A stretch of 7,611 nucleotides of DNA from Chloroflexota bacterium (GTDB lineage Bacteria; Chloroflexota; Anaerolineae; Promineifilales; Promineifilaceae). Below are positions 1 through 6,856 of this stretch, one piece after another. Made by a program: the position numbers and the translations under genes. Under the pieces are notes generated by a model. It ran no database searches. It worked only from the letters and a program-made list of their open reading frames with translations, and had not been told where the DNA came from. How positions within the stretch are numbered: position 1 is the first letter of the stretch; each line of letters begins with the position of its first letter. The stretch lies in NCBI GenBank assembly GCA_008501785.1, contig QQUD01000855.1, positions 1 through 7,611 of the forward strand, given 5' to 3'.

Positions 1-141
1 GACACAATTTTTTAACAAGATTGCAATATATTGAACTAAAGTGGCAGGTGTTTATTAACTTGATGAAGCAAATTTAGAGCTGCCTGACCTAGACCCTAAT
101 GAAATGACCAAAAATAATAATGCCGACAGCACTAACAATAT
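1..141. other. AT-rich flank without a supportable gene
   Basis: No intact reading frame is visible. One plus-strand frame is open from 59 to a TGA at 208-210 and reads as an acidic, Asn-rich peptide (LDEANLELPDLDPNEM near its start). It has no start codon, is preceded by stops, and its last third runs through the palindromic element at 142-249. It could be the tail of an eroded gene cut off by the window edge, but nothing identifies it. Confidence 0.3.
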
Positions 142-249
142 TGGACTCTGGCGAAATCCACATTTGGAGATCGGAGTGGAGGCTTTAGCCGGGTCAAACC
201 ACCCTATGTGACCCGGCTAAAGCCTCCACTCCAAAAACGCCAGAGTCTA
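142..249. repeat. Two-tier palindromic element (MITE/REP-like or structured RNA)
   Basis: The inner part is a perfect 24-bp inverted repeat, 173-196 against 209-232, with a 12-nt loop. An outer perfect 10-bp repeat (144-153 GACTCTGGCG against 238-247) extends to about 13 pairs with a G.T. The two stems are separated by an asymmetric internal loop of 19 nt on the left and 5 A on the right. The left part of that loop can itself fold as TCCA-CATT-TGGA (157-168). This layout fits a non-autonomous palindromic repeat or a stable RNA hairpin. No U-run follows on either side, so a terminator role is weak. A degraded fragment of the same sequence lies at about 7486-7514. No transposase is present. Confidence 0.8.
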
Positions 250-317
250 GGACAAAAGTCAAAACAAAAACAGATTATTTAAATGGAAATCATTAGATAC
301 GGTTACTGGTACGGATA

Positions 318-345
318 ATAAAAAAGCCCTCACAAATGTGAGAGC
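318..345 (-). terminator. Rho-independent terminator of the tRNA gene
   Basis: On the minus strand the 8-bp stem GCTCTCAC/GTGAGGGC (345-338 with 333-326, one G.T pair) closes a 4-nt loop and is followed at once by TTTTTTATTAT (325 downward). It lies about 10 nt past the 3' end of the tRNA, the expected place for ending a short monocistronic tRNA transcript. Confidence 0.85.
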
Positions 346-354
346 TTTCTCTAG

Positions 355-426
355 TAGCGGGGATAGGATTCGAACCTATGACCTCCGGGTTATGAGCCCG
401 ACGAGCTGCCTCTGCTCTACCCCGCA
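355..426 (-). tRNA. Initiator tRNA-fMet (CAU)
   Basis: The 72-nt cloverleaf reads completely: 7-nt acceptor strand TGCGGGG, D stem GAGC/GCTC, anticodon arm TCGGG-CTCATAA-CCCGG with anticodon CAU, 5-nt variable loop AGGTC, T arm ATAGG-TTCGAAT-CCTAT, and acceptor strand CCCCGCT followed by discriminator A. Three known hallmarks of bacterial initiator tRNA are present: an unpaired position 1/72 (here U.U, where E. coli has C.A), A11-U24 in the D stem, and three consecutive G-C pairs next to the anticodon loop. These separate it from elongator tRNA-Met and from tRNA-Ile with a modified CAU. The 3' CCA is not encoded (CTAG follows the discriminator), so it must be added after transcription. It has its own promoter and terminator and is transcribed divergently from the downstream protein genes. 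Confidence 0.96.
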
Positions 427-438
427 ACAACGAACGGG

Positions 439-466
439 AGTATAACAAAAGAATTCTGATTGTCAA
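439..466 (-). promoter_or_regulatory. Sigma70-type promoter of the tRNA-fMet gene
   Basis: On the minus strand a perfect -35 box TTGACA (466-461) is separated by 16 nt from the -10 box TATACT (444-439). The tRNA 5' end lies 12 nt beyond the -10 box, so the primary transcript would have a leader of only a few nucleotides. The match is strong, as expected for a stable-RNA gene. Confidence 0.8.
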
Positions 467-503
467 GAAATTCACATAAAGTCGAGTGATTTTCATCAGA
501 GAC

Positions 504-532
504 TTGACGCGATTTTTTGACCGGGGTAAAAC
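504..532 (+). promoter_or_regulatory. Possible promoter for the DUF2267-like gene
   Basis: TTGACG (504-509) and TAAAAC (527-532) are spaced by 17 nt and lie 22 nt before the ATG at 554, giving a short 5' leader. The -35 box matches consensus at 5 of 6 positions and the -10 at 4 of 6. It faces away from the tRNA promoter. Confidence 0.35.
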
Positions 533-553
533 TTCAGTTGAGTTGGAGGACTT

Positions 554-964
554 ATGATTCAGACAGCAACAAATAATCTCGAACAATATTACGAAACTGT
601 CCTGGAAAAGGGCAAAATTCTTTCTAATAATCAGGCAAAAGCGTGGAGCAAAGCCGTACTGAACACGATGGGTTTGGATATGAGCCGAAGCCTTAAAAAA
701 GAATTGGCTAAAGCGCTTCCAGAAGAATTAGGCGAACAACTTGGCCGCCTCTTTTGGTTAATCCATTTTCGCAACACAAATGTGACGATTGCCGAATTTT
801 CGGAAGCAGTGGCCCGCCGCAGTGGCCATTCTGACCAACATTTTGCGAAGGTGCCGATTACGGCCGTTTTCCACGCCCTCAAACAATTAGTTGACACCGA
901 TCTCAGCAACAAAGTTGCCGATGACCTGTCACCGGAATTGCGTGAAATTTGGAAAAATGCCTAA
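554..964 (+). CDS. DUF2267-like helical protein
   Basis: A 136-residue soluble, probably all-helical protein with no signal peptide or membrane segment. It reads as two related halves. About residues 28-65 end in ALPEELGEQL and about residues 78-134 end in DLSPELREIW, matching the repeated 'AxxLPxELxxLW' pattern that I associate with the DUF2267 family. The molecular role of that family is unknown to me; I assign it from pattern only. The start is well supported: GGAGGA at 545-550 is followed 3 nt later by ATG. The downstream lipoprotein frame starts within or just after its end (ATGCCTAA at 957-964), so the two are probably co-transcribed. Codons for Thr103-Ala-Val contain the ACGGCCGT palindrome (860-867). 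An alternative is an unrelated small helical protein with a chance LPxEL motif. Confidence 0.75.
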   Translation: MIQTATNNLEQYYETVLEKGKILSNNQAKAWSKAVLNTMGLDMSRSLKKELAKALPEELGEQLGRLFWLIHFRNTNVTIAEFSEAVARRSGHSDQHFAKVPITAVFHALKQLVDTDLSNKVADDLSPELREIWKNA

Positions 965-1010
965 ACACGGCAATACGCCAGATGTAATATCCAACCAGAT
1001 AGTCTCCTAT

Positions 1011-2741
1011 ATGCACTCAATAAAAGTTGTAGGACATGCTATCTGGTTTTTGCTTGCTCTGCTTGCTGCTTTATTAACAGCTTGTGCTACGCCAGCTACC
1101 ACCTCTTCCCAACCCACTAATCTTGCCGTCACCGTTACGGTCGATGGCGACACTCAATCTATCATTACAAGCGCCACCACCGTACGCCAATTACTGGATG
1201 AAATTGAGCTTGAGTTGGGTGAGCTAGATGAAGTGACACCACCGTTGTTTACACCATTGGAAGAGAACACGGCCGTTTCCATCGTCCGCGTCACCGAATC
1301 ACTCGAAGTCATTCAACAAGCCGTCACCTTCGAGCGCAAAATCGTGCGCAGCGAGTCGATGGATGAAGATGACGAGCCGGTGATTGTGCAAGCAGGCCAG
1401 GATGGGCTGCAAGAAACAACCTGGCGTATCGTGTACCGAGATGGGCTGGAAGCCGAGCGCTGGCCTACGAACACAGTTGCCATCGAACCCGCGCAAGACG
1501 AAATTGTGATGGTGGGCATTGGGGCCGCACGAGGCAATATCACATTTGGCGGCACATTGGCCTACATCAGCGAAGCCAGCGGCGTGATTATGCGCGGCGC
1601 AACTGCATTTCCCGAGCAAATCGATACCGATGGCGCGTTAGATGGACGTGTATTCAGCCTTTCACCTACTGGCACGCATTTGCTGTTTACCCGCACCACT
1701 ACCGAAACAACGCGTTTTGAAAACAGCTTGTGGATTGTGAGTACCGCACGCGGGGCTAAACCAAAGCCAGTTGGCATCGAAAATGTGCTGTGGGCTGACT
1801 GGAATCCGTCTCAAATTGCACCTTACCAAATTGCATACACAACCGCCCGCGCCACAGATGCTCCTCCTGGATGGGAAGCGAACAACGATTTATGGCTGCT
1901 TAATGTCCTACAAACCGACGTTGAAGCTGAAGAAGATGAGGCTGTCGAAAGTGAAGGGGCCACCGAACCACAGCAGCTTGTGGAAGCGTATCCAGCGACG
2001 TATGGTTGGTGGGGTGGCAATTATGCGTGGTCACCAAACGGCCGTTTCATTGCCTACAGCTACGCCGATGAAATTGGCGTGTTAACCACCAATCCAGAAT
2101 CTGAAACCGCTCAGCGCACGCAATTGCAAACCTTTATCGAATACAACACTTTATCGAATTGGGTGTGGGTGCCAACACTCAGTTGGTCAGCAGACGGCCG
2201 TTTCCTGGCATTCACCACCCACGGCGGCGACGACCCGCTGGCCATGCAGTTCGATAGCTGGATTGCCGATGTGAGCAGCGGCGCATCTGGACAGGTGATC
2301 GATCAAGCTGGGATGTGGGGGCATTTGCACTGGAACAGCGGCACAGATGATGGGGTGGAAAACGGCCGTATTGCCTTCCTTCGTGCCATCGACCCTGTTG
2401 ACAGCCAGCGCAGCAACTACACGCTTTGGCTGATGGACCAGGACGGCAGCAATGCACGGCAAATTTACCCGTCTGTGGGCGAAAACAGCAGTTTCCCGCG
2501 TACAGCACGATTTATGGCGTGGAGTCCCACCGGAGAGGATATTGCGCTCATTTTTAACAACGATCTGTTTTTCCTCAATCTAGCCAGCAGCGAAGTGCGG
2601 CGCGTCACGCAAGACGATGCCATCAACAGCCATCCGACCTGGGCACCATATGGCATTGGGCTGAGTGGCGAGGTGGCAGAAACGGCCGTAAACCCCTTCC
2701 CCACACCCACCGCCGACCGAACTGATTTAGTGGATGAATAA
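1011..2741 (+). CDS. Lipoprotein with DUF348, G5 and WD40-like beta-propeller domains
   Basis: A 576-residue predicted surface lipoprotein. Residues 1-25 are a textbook lipoprotein signal: basic n-region, hydrophobic core FLLALLAALL, and lipobox LTA-Cys25. Residues about 38-95 resemble the ubiquitin-like DUF348 domain (VTVTVDG, then TTVRQLLDE). Residues about 98-170 resemble a G5 domain (FERKIVRSES, then the closing EIVMVGIG), the combination known from cell-wall proteins of the YabE/Rpf type. The rest, about 177-560, is a PD40/TolB-like propeller with repeated blades: SPTG near 218, WSPNGRF at 340, WSADGRF at 392, NGRIAF near 451 and WSPTG at 504. I infer cell-surface display, with G5 contacting wall glycan and the propeller binding a partner. 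No catalytic motif is seen. The start at 1011 is chosen because it gives a normal-length signal peptide. ATG 957, preceded by GGA and overlapping the upstream stop by 8 nt, is the alternative and would add 18 residues. Five ACGGCCGT palindromes lie inside. Confidence 0.85.
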   Translation: MHSIKVVGHAIWFLLALLAALLTACATPATTSSQPTNLAVTVTVDGDTQSIITSATTVRQLLDEIELELGELDEVTPPLFTPLEENTAVSIVRVTESLEVIQQAVTFERKIVRSESMDEDDEPVIVQAGQDGLQETTWRIVYRDGLEAERWPTNTVAIEPAQDEIVMVGIGAARGNITFGGTLAYISEASGVIMRGATAFPEQIDTDGALDGRVFSLSPTGTHLLFTRTTTETTRFENSLWIVSTARGAKPKPVGIENVLWADWNPSQIAPYQIAYTTARATDAPPGWEANNDLWLLNVLQTDVEAEEDEAVESEGATEPQQLVEAYPATYGWWGGNYAWSPNGRFIAYSYADEIGVLTTNPESETAQRTQLQTFIEYNTLSNWVWVPTLSWSADGRFLAFTTHGGDDPLAMQFDSWIADVSSGASGQVIDQAGMWGHLHWNSGTDDGVENGRIAFLRAIDPVDSQRSNYTLWLMDQDGSNARQIYPSVGENSSFPRTARFMAWSPTGEDIALIFNNDLFFLNLASSEVRRVTQDDAINSHPTWAPYGIGLSGEVAETAVNPFPTPTADRTDLVDE

Positions 2742-2781
2742 GACAAAGGAACACAGAGGTATAGAGAGAAAGAGAGAAGGA

Positions 2782-2847
2782 AATAATGAATTGTGAATTG
2801 TGAACGCTCTTGCCTCATTCACAATTCACAATTCACAATTCATTATT
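2782..2847. repeat. AT-rich inverted repeat of GAATTGTGAATTGTG units
   Basis: A perfect 23-bp inverted repeat, 2782-2804 against 2825-2847, surrounds a 20-nt spacer. Each arm is made of 8-nt units (AATTGTGA and its complement AATTCACA), with an extra unit on the right arm that lets the pairing slip. It fills most of the gap between the lipoprotein gene and the ligase fusion. A related sequence recurs at 6051-6082. A transcript would form a long weak A-U-rich stem. Partial transcription termination is possible, but no clear U-tract follows. Confidence 0.8.
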
Positions 2848-2899
2848 CATTATTAATTTCTTCTTCCACGCATCTCCGTAAGGCTCTGTGTCGCTCTTT

Positions 2900-5800
2900 A
2901 TGAATAATTTCAACCGAAAACATATTTTTACGATTTTCTGGCTGTTGATAGCATTGGTGTCCATTTTGGCAATGGGGGCTTTGCAAAGACAACAACAGTT
3001 TCTCACACGCGGCATTCCAAATGAACTGCCGCCTCCCATGATTGGTGCTGGCGTCGAATTGGGGTTGAATGTTTACCTGGATGTGAATGATCCGCAGCTA
3101 GACGAAACGCTGGCTGATATTGCTGCGCTCGGTGTGCAAACAATTAAACAGCCATTTTACTATTCGCCTGAGTTTGATTGGGATGCGACGGAGCGGTTGG
3201 TAACGGCCGTTTCCGCCCATAACCTCACCCTCGTGCCACTGCTCGATGGCGATCCTGACAATCAGTTTGCGCCAGTAGAAACGGCCGTATTTGCCGCCTG
3301 GACGAGTGAATTTGCAGCCCGATTTTCCGACACTATCACACATTACATCATTTGGGACGAGCCAAATTTGACAACCCATTGGGGCAATCGCCCCGTGAAC
3401 CCTGCGGCGTATGGCGCGTTGCTCAGTGCTGCCGCCGATGCCATTCGTGCGGCTGATGCAGACGCGCTGATTGTAGCAGCCCCGTTAGCACCAACGATGG
3501 AAACAGGGCCGATGAATCTGACTGAACCCATCTTCCTGAAATCGCTATACGAATCTGGCGCGGGTGAGGCATTCGACATCATCGCGGCAAAACCATACGG
3601 CTTTTACACGGGTCCCGATGACCGGCGCGTGGCGCAAGAGGTGCTCAATTTCAGTCGCCCCATTTTATTGCGCGAAGTGATGGATGATTTTGGCGACACG
3701 CACAAAACAATTTGGGCTGGCAATTGGGGTTGGAACAGTTTGCCCGAAAATTGGCAAGGCAATCCTTCGATTTGGGGTGTAACCACCAGCAGCGAACAAG
3801 CCAACGCCACGATTGCCGGATTGACTCGTGCGCAGCAGGAATGGCCGTGGATGGGCGTCATGTTTTTGGAAAGCTGGCAGCCAGATGCGGGAGAAGATGA
3901 TCCGCGTTGGGGATTTGCGGTGGCGGGGAGTGAAACGGCCGTTTCCATCCAAGCCCATCTCGCCCAACAAAACGAAGCCGTGGCCCAACCCGGCTTCTAT
4001 CTGGCAGCACCCGGTCATCCAGCGCAACAGTTTCAGGGTGGCTGGAAGTTTTCGCCTGAATATGGCGCAGACATCAGCGAAACGCCCGACGACATGCCGG
4101 GAGATCGTGTCACATTCACATTTTGGGGCACGGATGCGGGGCTGCGTGTGCGCCGCGCCGATTATCGCGCCCGGTTGTACGTGACGATTGACGGGCAGCC
4201 TGCTAACGCCCTGCCACAAGACAATCGCGGCAGCACACTCGTTTTAACCGCACCTGACGATACCGAAGATTATGTGGCGACAGAATGGGTGGCGCACGAT
4301 TTAACGCCCGGTCCGCACATGATGGAGATTGAAGCATTTCGCGGCTGGGACCAGTGGGCGCTGAATGGGTTTGCCGTGGGTTATCGGCCTGATGACTCAG
4401 CTTATCGGTGGCAAATGGTCGGGGTGGCGATTACGGCCGTTTTTGCCACGATTATGACCATTCGCACAGGCCGTCGCGCTGACTGGGGCAAACTGGGGCA
4501 GCAATTGCGACAGTGGTATGGACGGTTAAGTGAGAGAAAGCAGGGGGTGATAACGGCCGTTACTGCCGCCATTGTCGCGCTAACCGGCTGGCTCACCTGG
4601 GGTGAGCAGGCCGCAGGCATCTACCGTCGTTTGGGAGATAGTGGGCAGTTGGCACTGACCGCTGCCGCTGCGTCTATTTTTTATGTGACGCCCACCTTTT
4701 TCATTTATGCGGCGGCGTTGGCAATTTTGTTTGTCCTCATCTATTTTCGACCAGCGTGGGGTGTGGCGCTGATTGCGTTTAGTTTCCCCCTGTCTGTTAA
4801 TTATGTGCTAAAAGACATCTTTCATTACCGATTTTCGCCCGTTGAAATTTTCACGCTGATTACAGTAGCTGCTGTTGGCACTGCGTGGATTACAACGAGC
4901 ATTGCACAGCGCAAACAGCAATCGATTCGACAACTTCTGGCACAAGCAAAGTGGCAAAAAGCAGATGTTGCAGTAGCGGCATTTGTGGCGGTGGCAACAG
5001 TTTCACTGCTGTTTACAGAACGGCTTAGTGTAGCAACCAATGAATGGCGCATGGTCATTATTGAACCAGCGTTGTTTTACCTACTGCTGCGGCTGGTGAA
5101 GCTGGAAAAACGCGAGTTTTGGATTGTGCTGGATGCGTTTGTGTTGAGCGGTGTGCTGGTGGCGGTCGTTGGCTTGTGGCAATATTTGTTTGACACGGAA
5201 CTCCTGATTACGGCTGAGGGCGGCTTGATGCGGGTACGCTCGTTTTATGGCTCGCCGAACAACGTGGGGCTTTATTTGGGGCGTATTTTACCGCTGTTGG
5301 GTGCGATGGTGTTGTTTGGGTCGCAGGAACATGGCAGGCAACGATGGGTGTACACGGCCGTTTTCCCCCTCATCGGCATCGTCACCCTGCTCACGTTTAG
5401 TCGTGGGGCTATCTTTTTGGGTTTACCGGCGGCGTTTTTGTTCATCTTTTGGCAGTGGCAGCAGCTTAACGGACGGCGCACCTGGCCCTGGATGCTGGGG
5501 CTTGGTGTGGCTGGCGTGGTCGCATTTGTGGTAGCGATGCAAATTCCACAGTTAGCGGGACGGCTCGACCCGCGCGGCAATACCAGCTTTTTGCGCGTCA
5601 ATTTGTGGAAATCGAGTTGGCGCATGTTTTTGGACCATCCCGTATTTGGCGTCGGGTTGGACAATTTCTTGTATGCGTATCGGGGCCGCTACATTTTGGA
5701 TGCGGCATGGCAGGAGGATTACCTCAATCATCCACACAATATTTTGCTTGACTTTGTGACGCGGCTAGGGCTGCTTGGGTTGATTGCGGGGGGATGGATG

Positions 5801-6016
5801 GTGGGAACGGCCGTTACCACGCTCACCAAACTAAAACCCAAAGTCTCCCCACTTTGGCTGCCAGTTGTCATCGGCTTCACCGGCACACTGATTGACATGG
5901 TGGTGCATGGGCTGGTGGATCACAGCTTTTTCTTAGTTGATTTGTCGTTTGTGTTTTATTTGGTGTTGGGAACGGCCGTTTGGCTCGGGCAGCAGCAAGA
6001 GGACAACGAATTTTAG
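2900..6016 (+). CDS. Glycoside-hydrolase-like barrel fused to O-antigen ligase (Wzy/WaaL-type) membrane protein
   Basis: A 1038-residue protein about twice the size of a normal ligase. Residues 8-28 are an N-terminal anchor. About 50-345 look like a clan-A glycoside hydrolase TIM barrel: the acid/base motif WDEPN (Glu154), then REVMDD and the KTIWAGNWGWN segment, where Asn275 stands at the usual nucleophile Glu position. About 362-497 is a beta-rich, probably carbohydrate-binding sandwich. From about 505 on there are roughly 12-15 hydrophobic segments. A large external loop at about 885-947 carries Wzy_C/ligase features: Arg899, HPVFGVGLDNF at 913-923 and NHPHN at 943-947. Such ligases transfer lipid-linked glycan to an acceptor outside the membrane. 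Here the acceptor would be a surface glycan or protein, since LPS is not expected in Chloroflexota. ATG 2900 is preferred over in-frame GTG 2888, which has a weak AAGG 4 nt upstream but sits in repeat-like sequence. Eight ACGGCCGT copies lie inside. The frame is continuous, so the fusion is not an obvious assembly join. Confidence 0.87.
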   Translation: MNNFNRKHIFTIFWLLIALVSILAMGALQRQQQFLTRGIPNELPPPMIGAGVELGLNVYLDVNDPQLDETLADIAALGVQTIKQPFYYSPEFDWDATERLVTAVSAHNLTLVPLLDGDPDNQFAPVETAVFAAWTSEFAARFSDTITHYIIWDEPNLTTHWGNRPVNPAAYGALLSAAADAIRAADADALIVAAPLAPTMETGPMNLTEPIFLKSLYESGAGEAFDIIAAKPYGFYTGPDDRRVAQEVLNFSRPILLREVMDDFGDTHKTIWAGNWGWNSLPENWQGNPSIWGVTTSSEQANATIAGLTRAQQEWPWMGVMFLESWQPDAGEDDPRWGFAVAGSETAVSIQAHLAQQNEAVAQPGFYLAAPGHPAQQFQGGWKFSPEYGADISETPDDMPGDRVTFTFWGTDAGLRVRRADYRARLYVTIDGQPANALPQDNRGSTLVLTAPDDTEDYVATEWVAHDLTPGPHMMEIEAFRGWDQWALNGFAVGYRPDDSAYRWQMVGVAITAVFATIMTIRTGRRADWGKLGQQLRQWYGRLSERKQGVITAVTAAIVALTGWLTWGEQAAGIYRRLGDSGQLALTAAAASIFYVTPTFFIYAAALAILFVLIYFRPAWGVALIAFSFPLSVNYVLKDIFHYRFSPVEIFTLITVAAVGTAWITTSIAQRKQQSIRQLLAQAKWQKADVAVAAFVAVATVSLLFTERLSVATNEWRMVIIEPALFYLLLRLVKLEKREFWIVLDAFVLSGVLVAVVGLWQYLFDTELLITAEGGLMRVRSFYGSPNNVGLYLGRILPLLGAMVLFGSQEHGRQRWVYTAVFPLIGIVTLLTFSRGAIFLGLPAAFLFIFWQWQQLNGRRTWPWMLGLGVAGVVAFVVAMQIPQLAGRLDPRGNTSFLRVNLWKSSWRMFLDHPVFGVGLDNFLYAYRGRYILDAAWQEDYLNHPHNILLDFVTRLGLLGLIAGGWMVGTAVTTLTKLKPKVSPLWLPVVIGFTGTLIDMVVHGLVDHSFFLVDLSFVFYLVLGTAVWLGQQQEDNEF

Positions 6017-6050
6017 GAAGCAGCGAATGAGGGAGGGGAAACGGCCGTTT

Positions 6051-6115
6051 GAATAATGAATTAAGAATAATGAATTGTGAACGGTGAAGTGCCAGAATCG
6101 TCAATCGTCAATCGT
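6051..6115. repeat. Simple-sequence repeats between the ligase gene and the toxin-antitoxin genes
   Basis: Two adjacent 14-nt units beginning GAATAATGAATT (6051-6064 and 6065-6078) share a 16-nt core, AATAATGAATTGTGAA, with the inverted repeat at 2782. They are followed by nearly three copies of the 7-mer AATCGTC (6096-6115). The patch begins immediately after an intergenic ACGGCCGT (6041-6048) and marks the change from GC-richer to AT-richer DNA. No hairpin terminator for the ligase gene was found here. Confidence 0.7.
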
Positions 6116-6138
6116 GACAGAAGTAACCGTTAATATCA

Positions 6139-6167
6139 TTGACAAGTCACACCTTTGGTAATACCAT
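6139..6167 (+). promoter_or_regulatory. Probable promoter and operator of the toxin-antitoxin operon
   Basis: A perfect TTGACA (6139-6144) is followed after 17 nt by TACCAT (6162-6167), which matches the -10 consensus at 4 of 6 positions. Overlapping the -10 region is the perfect odd palindrome TGGTA-A-TACCA (6156-6166), a plausible binding site for the dimeric AbrB-type antitoxin, since such operons are usually autorepressed. A second small palindrome, TAAC-C-GTTA (6124-6132), lies just upstream of the -35 box. The antitoxin start is 40 nt downstream. Confidence 0.5.
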
Positions 6168-6206
6168 TAAGTAAGAATTATCTACTTTAGTAAGGAATGC
6201 TTCCGA

Positions 6207-6455
6207 ATGGCACTGACAACAGTAACAAGTAAAGGACAAATCACAATCCCAAAATCGATCAGGGATTCACTAAATTTGCTGCCGGGAGACAAGGTGGAAT
6301 TTGTCGTGACAAAATCAAACGAAGTCATCCTTAGACCAGTCACAAAAAAGGTTGATGATGTTTTTGGTTTGCTAGCAGCTTACAAAAAAGACATGCCCGT
6401 TTCAGTTGACGAGATGGATGAAGCAATCAAACAAAAAATAAGAAGTGAATTCTGA
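6207..6455 (+). CDS. vapB: AbrB/MazE-family antitoxin (VapB-type)
   Basis: An 82-residue antitoxin of a type II toxin-antitoxin pair. Residues 5-45 form the swapped-hairpin SpoVT/AbrB DNA-binding fold, recognisable from TVTSKGQITIPKSIRDSL followed by LLPGDKVEF and the strand EVILRPV. The C-terminal tail (VDEMDEAIKQKIRSEF, 67-82) is the usual toxin-neutralising segment. AAGGA at 6192-6196 lies 10 nt before the ATG. Its stop overlaps the toxin start (TGATG, 6453-6457), the classic coupled arrangement. It should bind its own promoter and mask the PIN-domain active site. The gene is visibly more AT-rich than its left-hand neighbours and lacks the ACGGCCGT palindrome, consistent with transfer. Confidence 0.93.
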   Translation: MALTTVTSKGQITIPKSIRDSLNLLPGDKVEFVVTKSNEVILRPVTKKVDDVFGLLAAYKKDMPVSVDEMDEAIKQKIRSEF

Positions 6456-6856
6456 TGGAAGCATTAGATACCAACGTCCTCGTTCGATTTCTTGTCAAAG
6501 ATGATCCGGTTCAAGCAGCAATTGTCTACGAAAAATTCAAAGCGGCAGAAAGGAACAAAGATATTTTATTTATCCCACTTCTTGTCGTGCTGGAAACGAT
6601 ATGGGTCCTAGAATCCGTGTACTTAGTCAAGCGCACAGAAATTCTGCAATCGTTGGCAAATTTGGTGCTGATGCCCATTTTAGAATTCGAATCACAAAAG
6701 ACCATTCGTGCATTCATTTCCACAGCCTACGAGGCAAGCACCGAATTACCAGACCTCCTAATAGCGTGTTCAGCTCAAACCTCAGGTTGTGAAACGGTAC
6801 TCACATTTGACAAAAAAGCCGCCAAAAACAAATTATTTAAATTGTTGAATACATGA
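6455..6856 (+). CDS. vapC: PIN-domain ribonuclease toxin (VapC family)
   Basis: A 133-residue toxin spanning one complete PIN domain. The four acidic residues expected for metal-dependent RNA cleavage are all present: Asp5 in LDTNVLVRFL, Glu47 in VLETIWVL, Asp100 in LPDLLIA and Asp119 in TFDKKA. It is therefore likely active when freed from the antitoxin. VapC toxins cleave tRNA or rRNA and arrest translation; this one's target cannot be read from sequence. Translation is coupled to the antitoxin by TGATG. The C-terminus ends normally, about 14 residues after the TFDKKA motif. The final base of its stop codon (6856) is the first base of the ligase-derived remnant, so the right edge of the toxin gene coincides with a rearrangement breakpoint. 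Confidence 0.93.
   Translation: MEALDTNVLVRFLVKDDPVQAAIVYEKFKAAERNKDILFIPLLVVLETIWVLESVYLVKRTEILQSLANLVLMPILEFESQKTIRAFISTAYEASTELPDLLIACSAQTSGCETVLTFDKKAAKNKLFKLLNT

Noticed and set aside
59..210. Open frame at the left edge (LDEANLELPDLDPNEM)
   Set aside because: It has no start, has stops just upstream, and its end lies in the palindromic element; it may be an eroded gene tail but cannot be identified.
293..586. 97-residue minus-strand open frame
   Set aside because: It runs straight through the tRNA gene, its promoter and its terminator, and has no coherent protein features.
2782..2847. Inverted repeat as the terminator of the lipoprotein gene
   Set aside because: The stem is A-T rich with a 20-nt loop and no T-run; the same units occur elsewhere as simple repeats, so a repeat label is safer.
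3665..4219. 184-residue minus-strand open frame within the ligase fusion gene
   Set aside because: It is antisense to a well-supported barrel and sandwich domain, rich in Cys, Arg and Pro as typical of a shadow frame, and has no ribosome site.
6096..6115. AATCGTC tandem array as iterons of a replication origin
   Set aside because: It has fewer than three full 7-nt copies, and no replication initiator gene or DnaA boxes were seen nearby.
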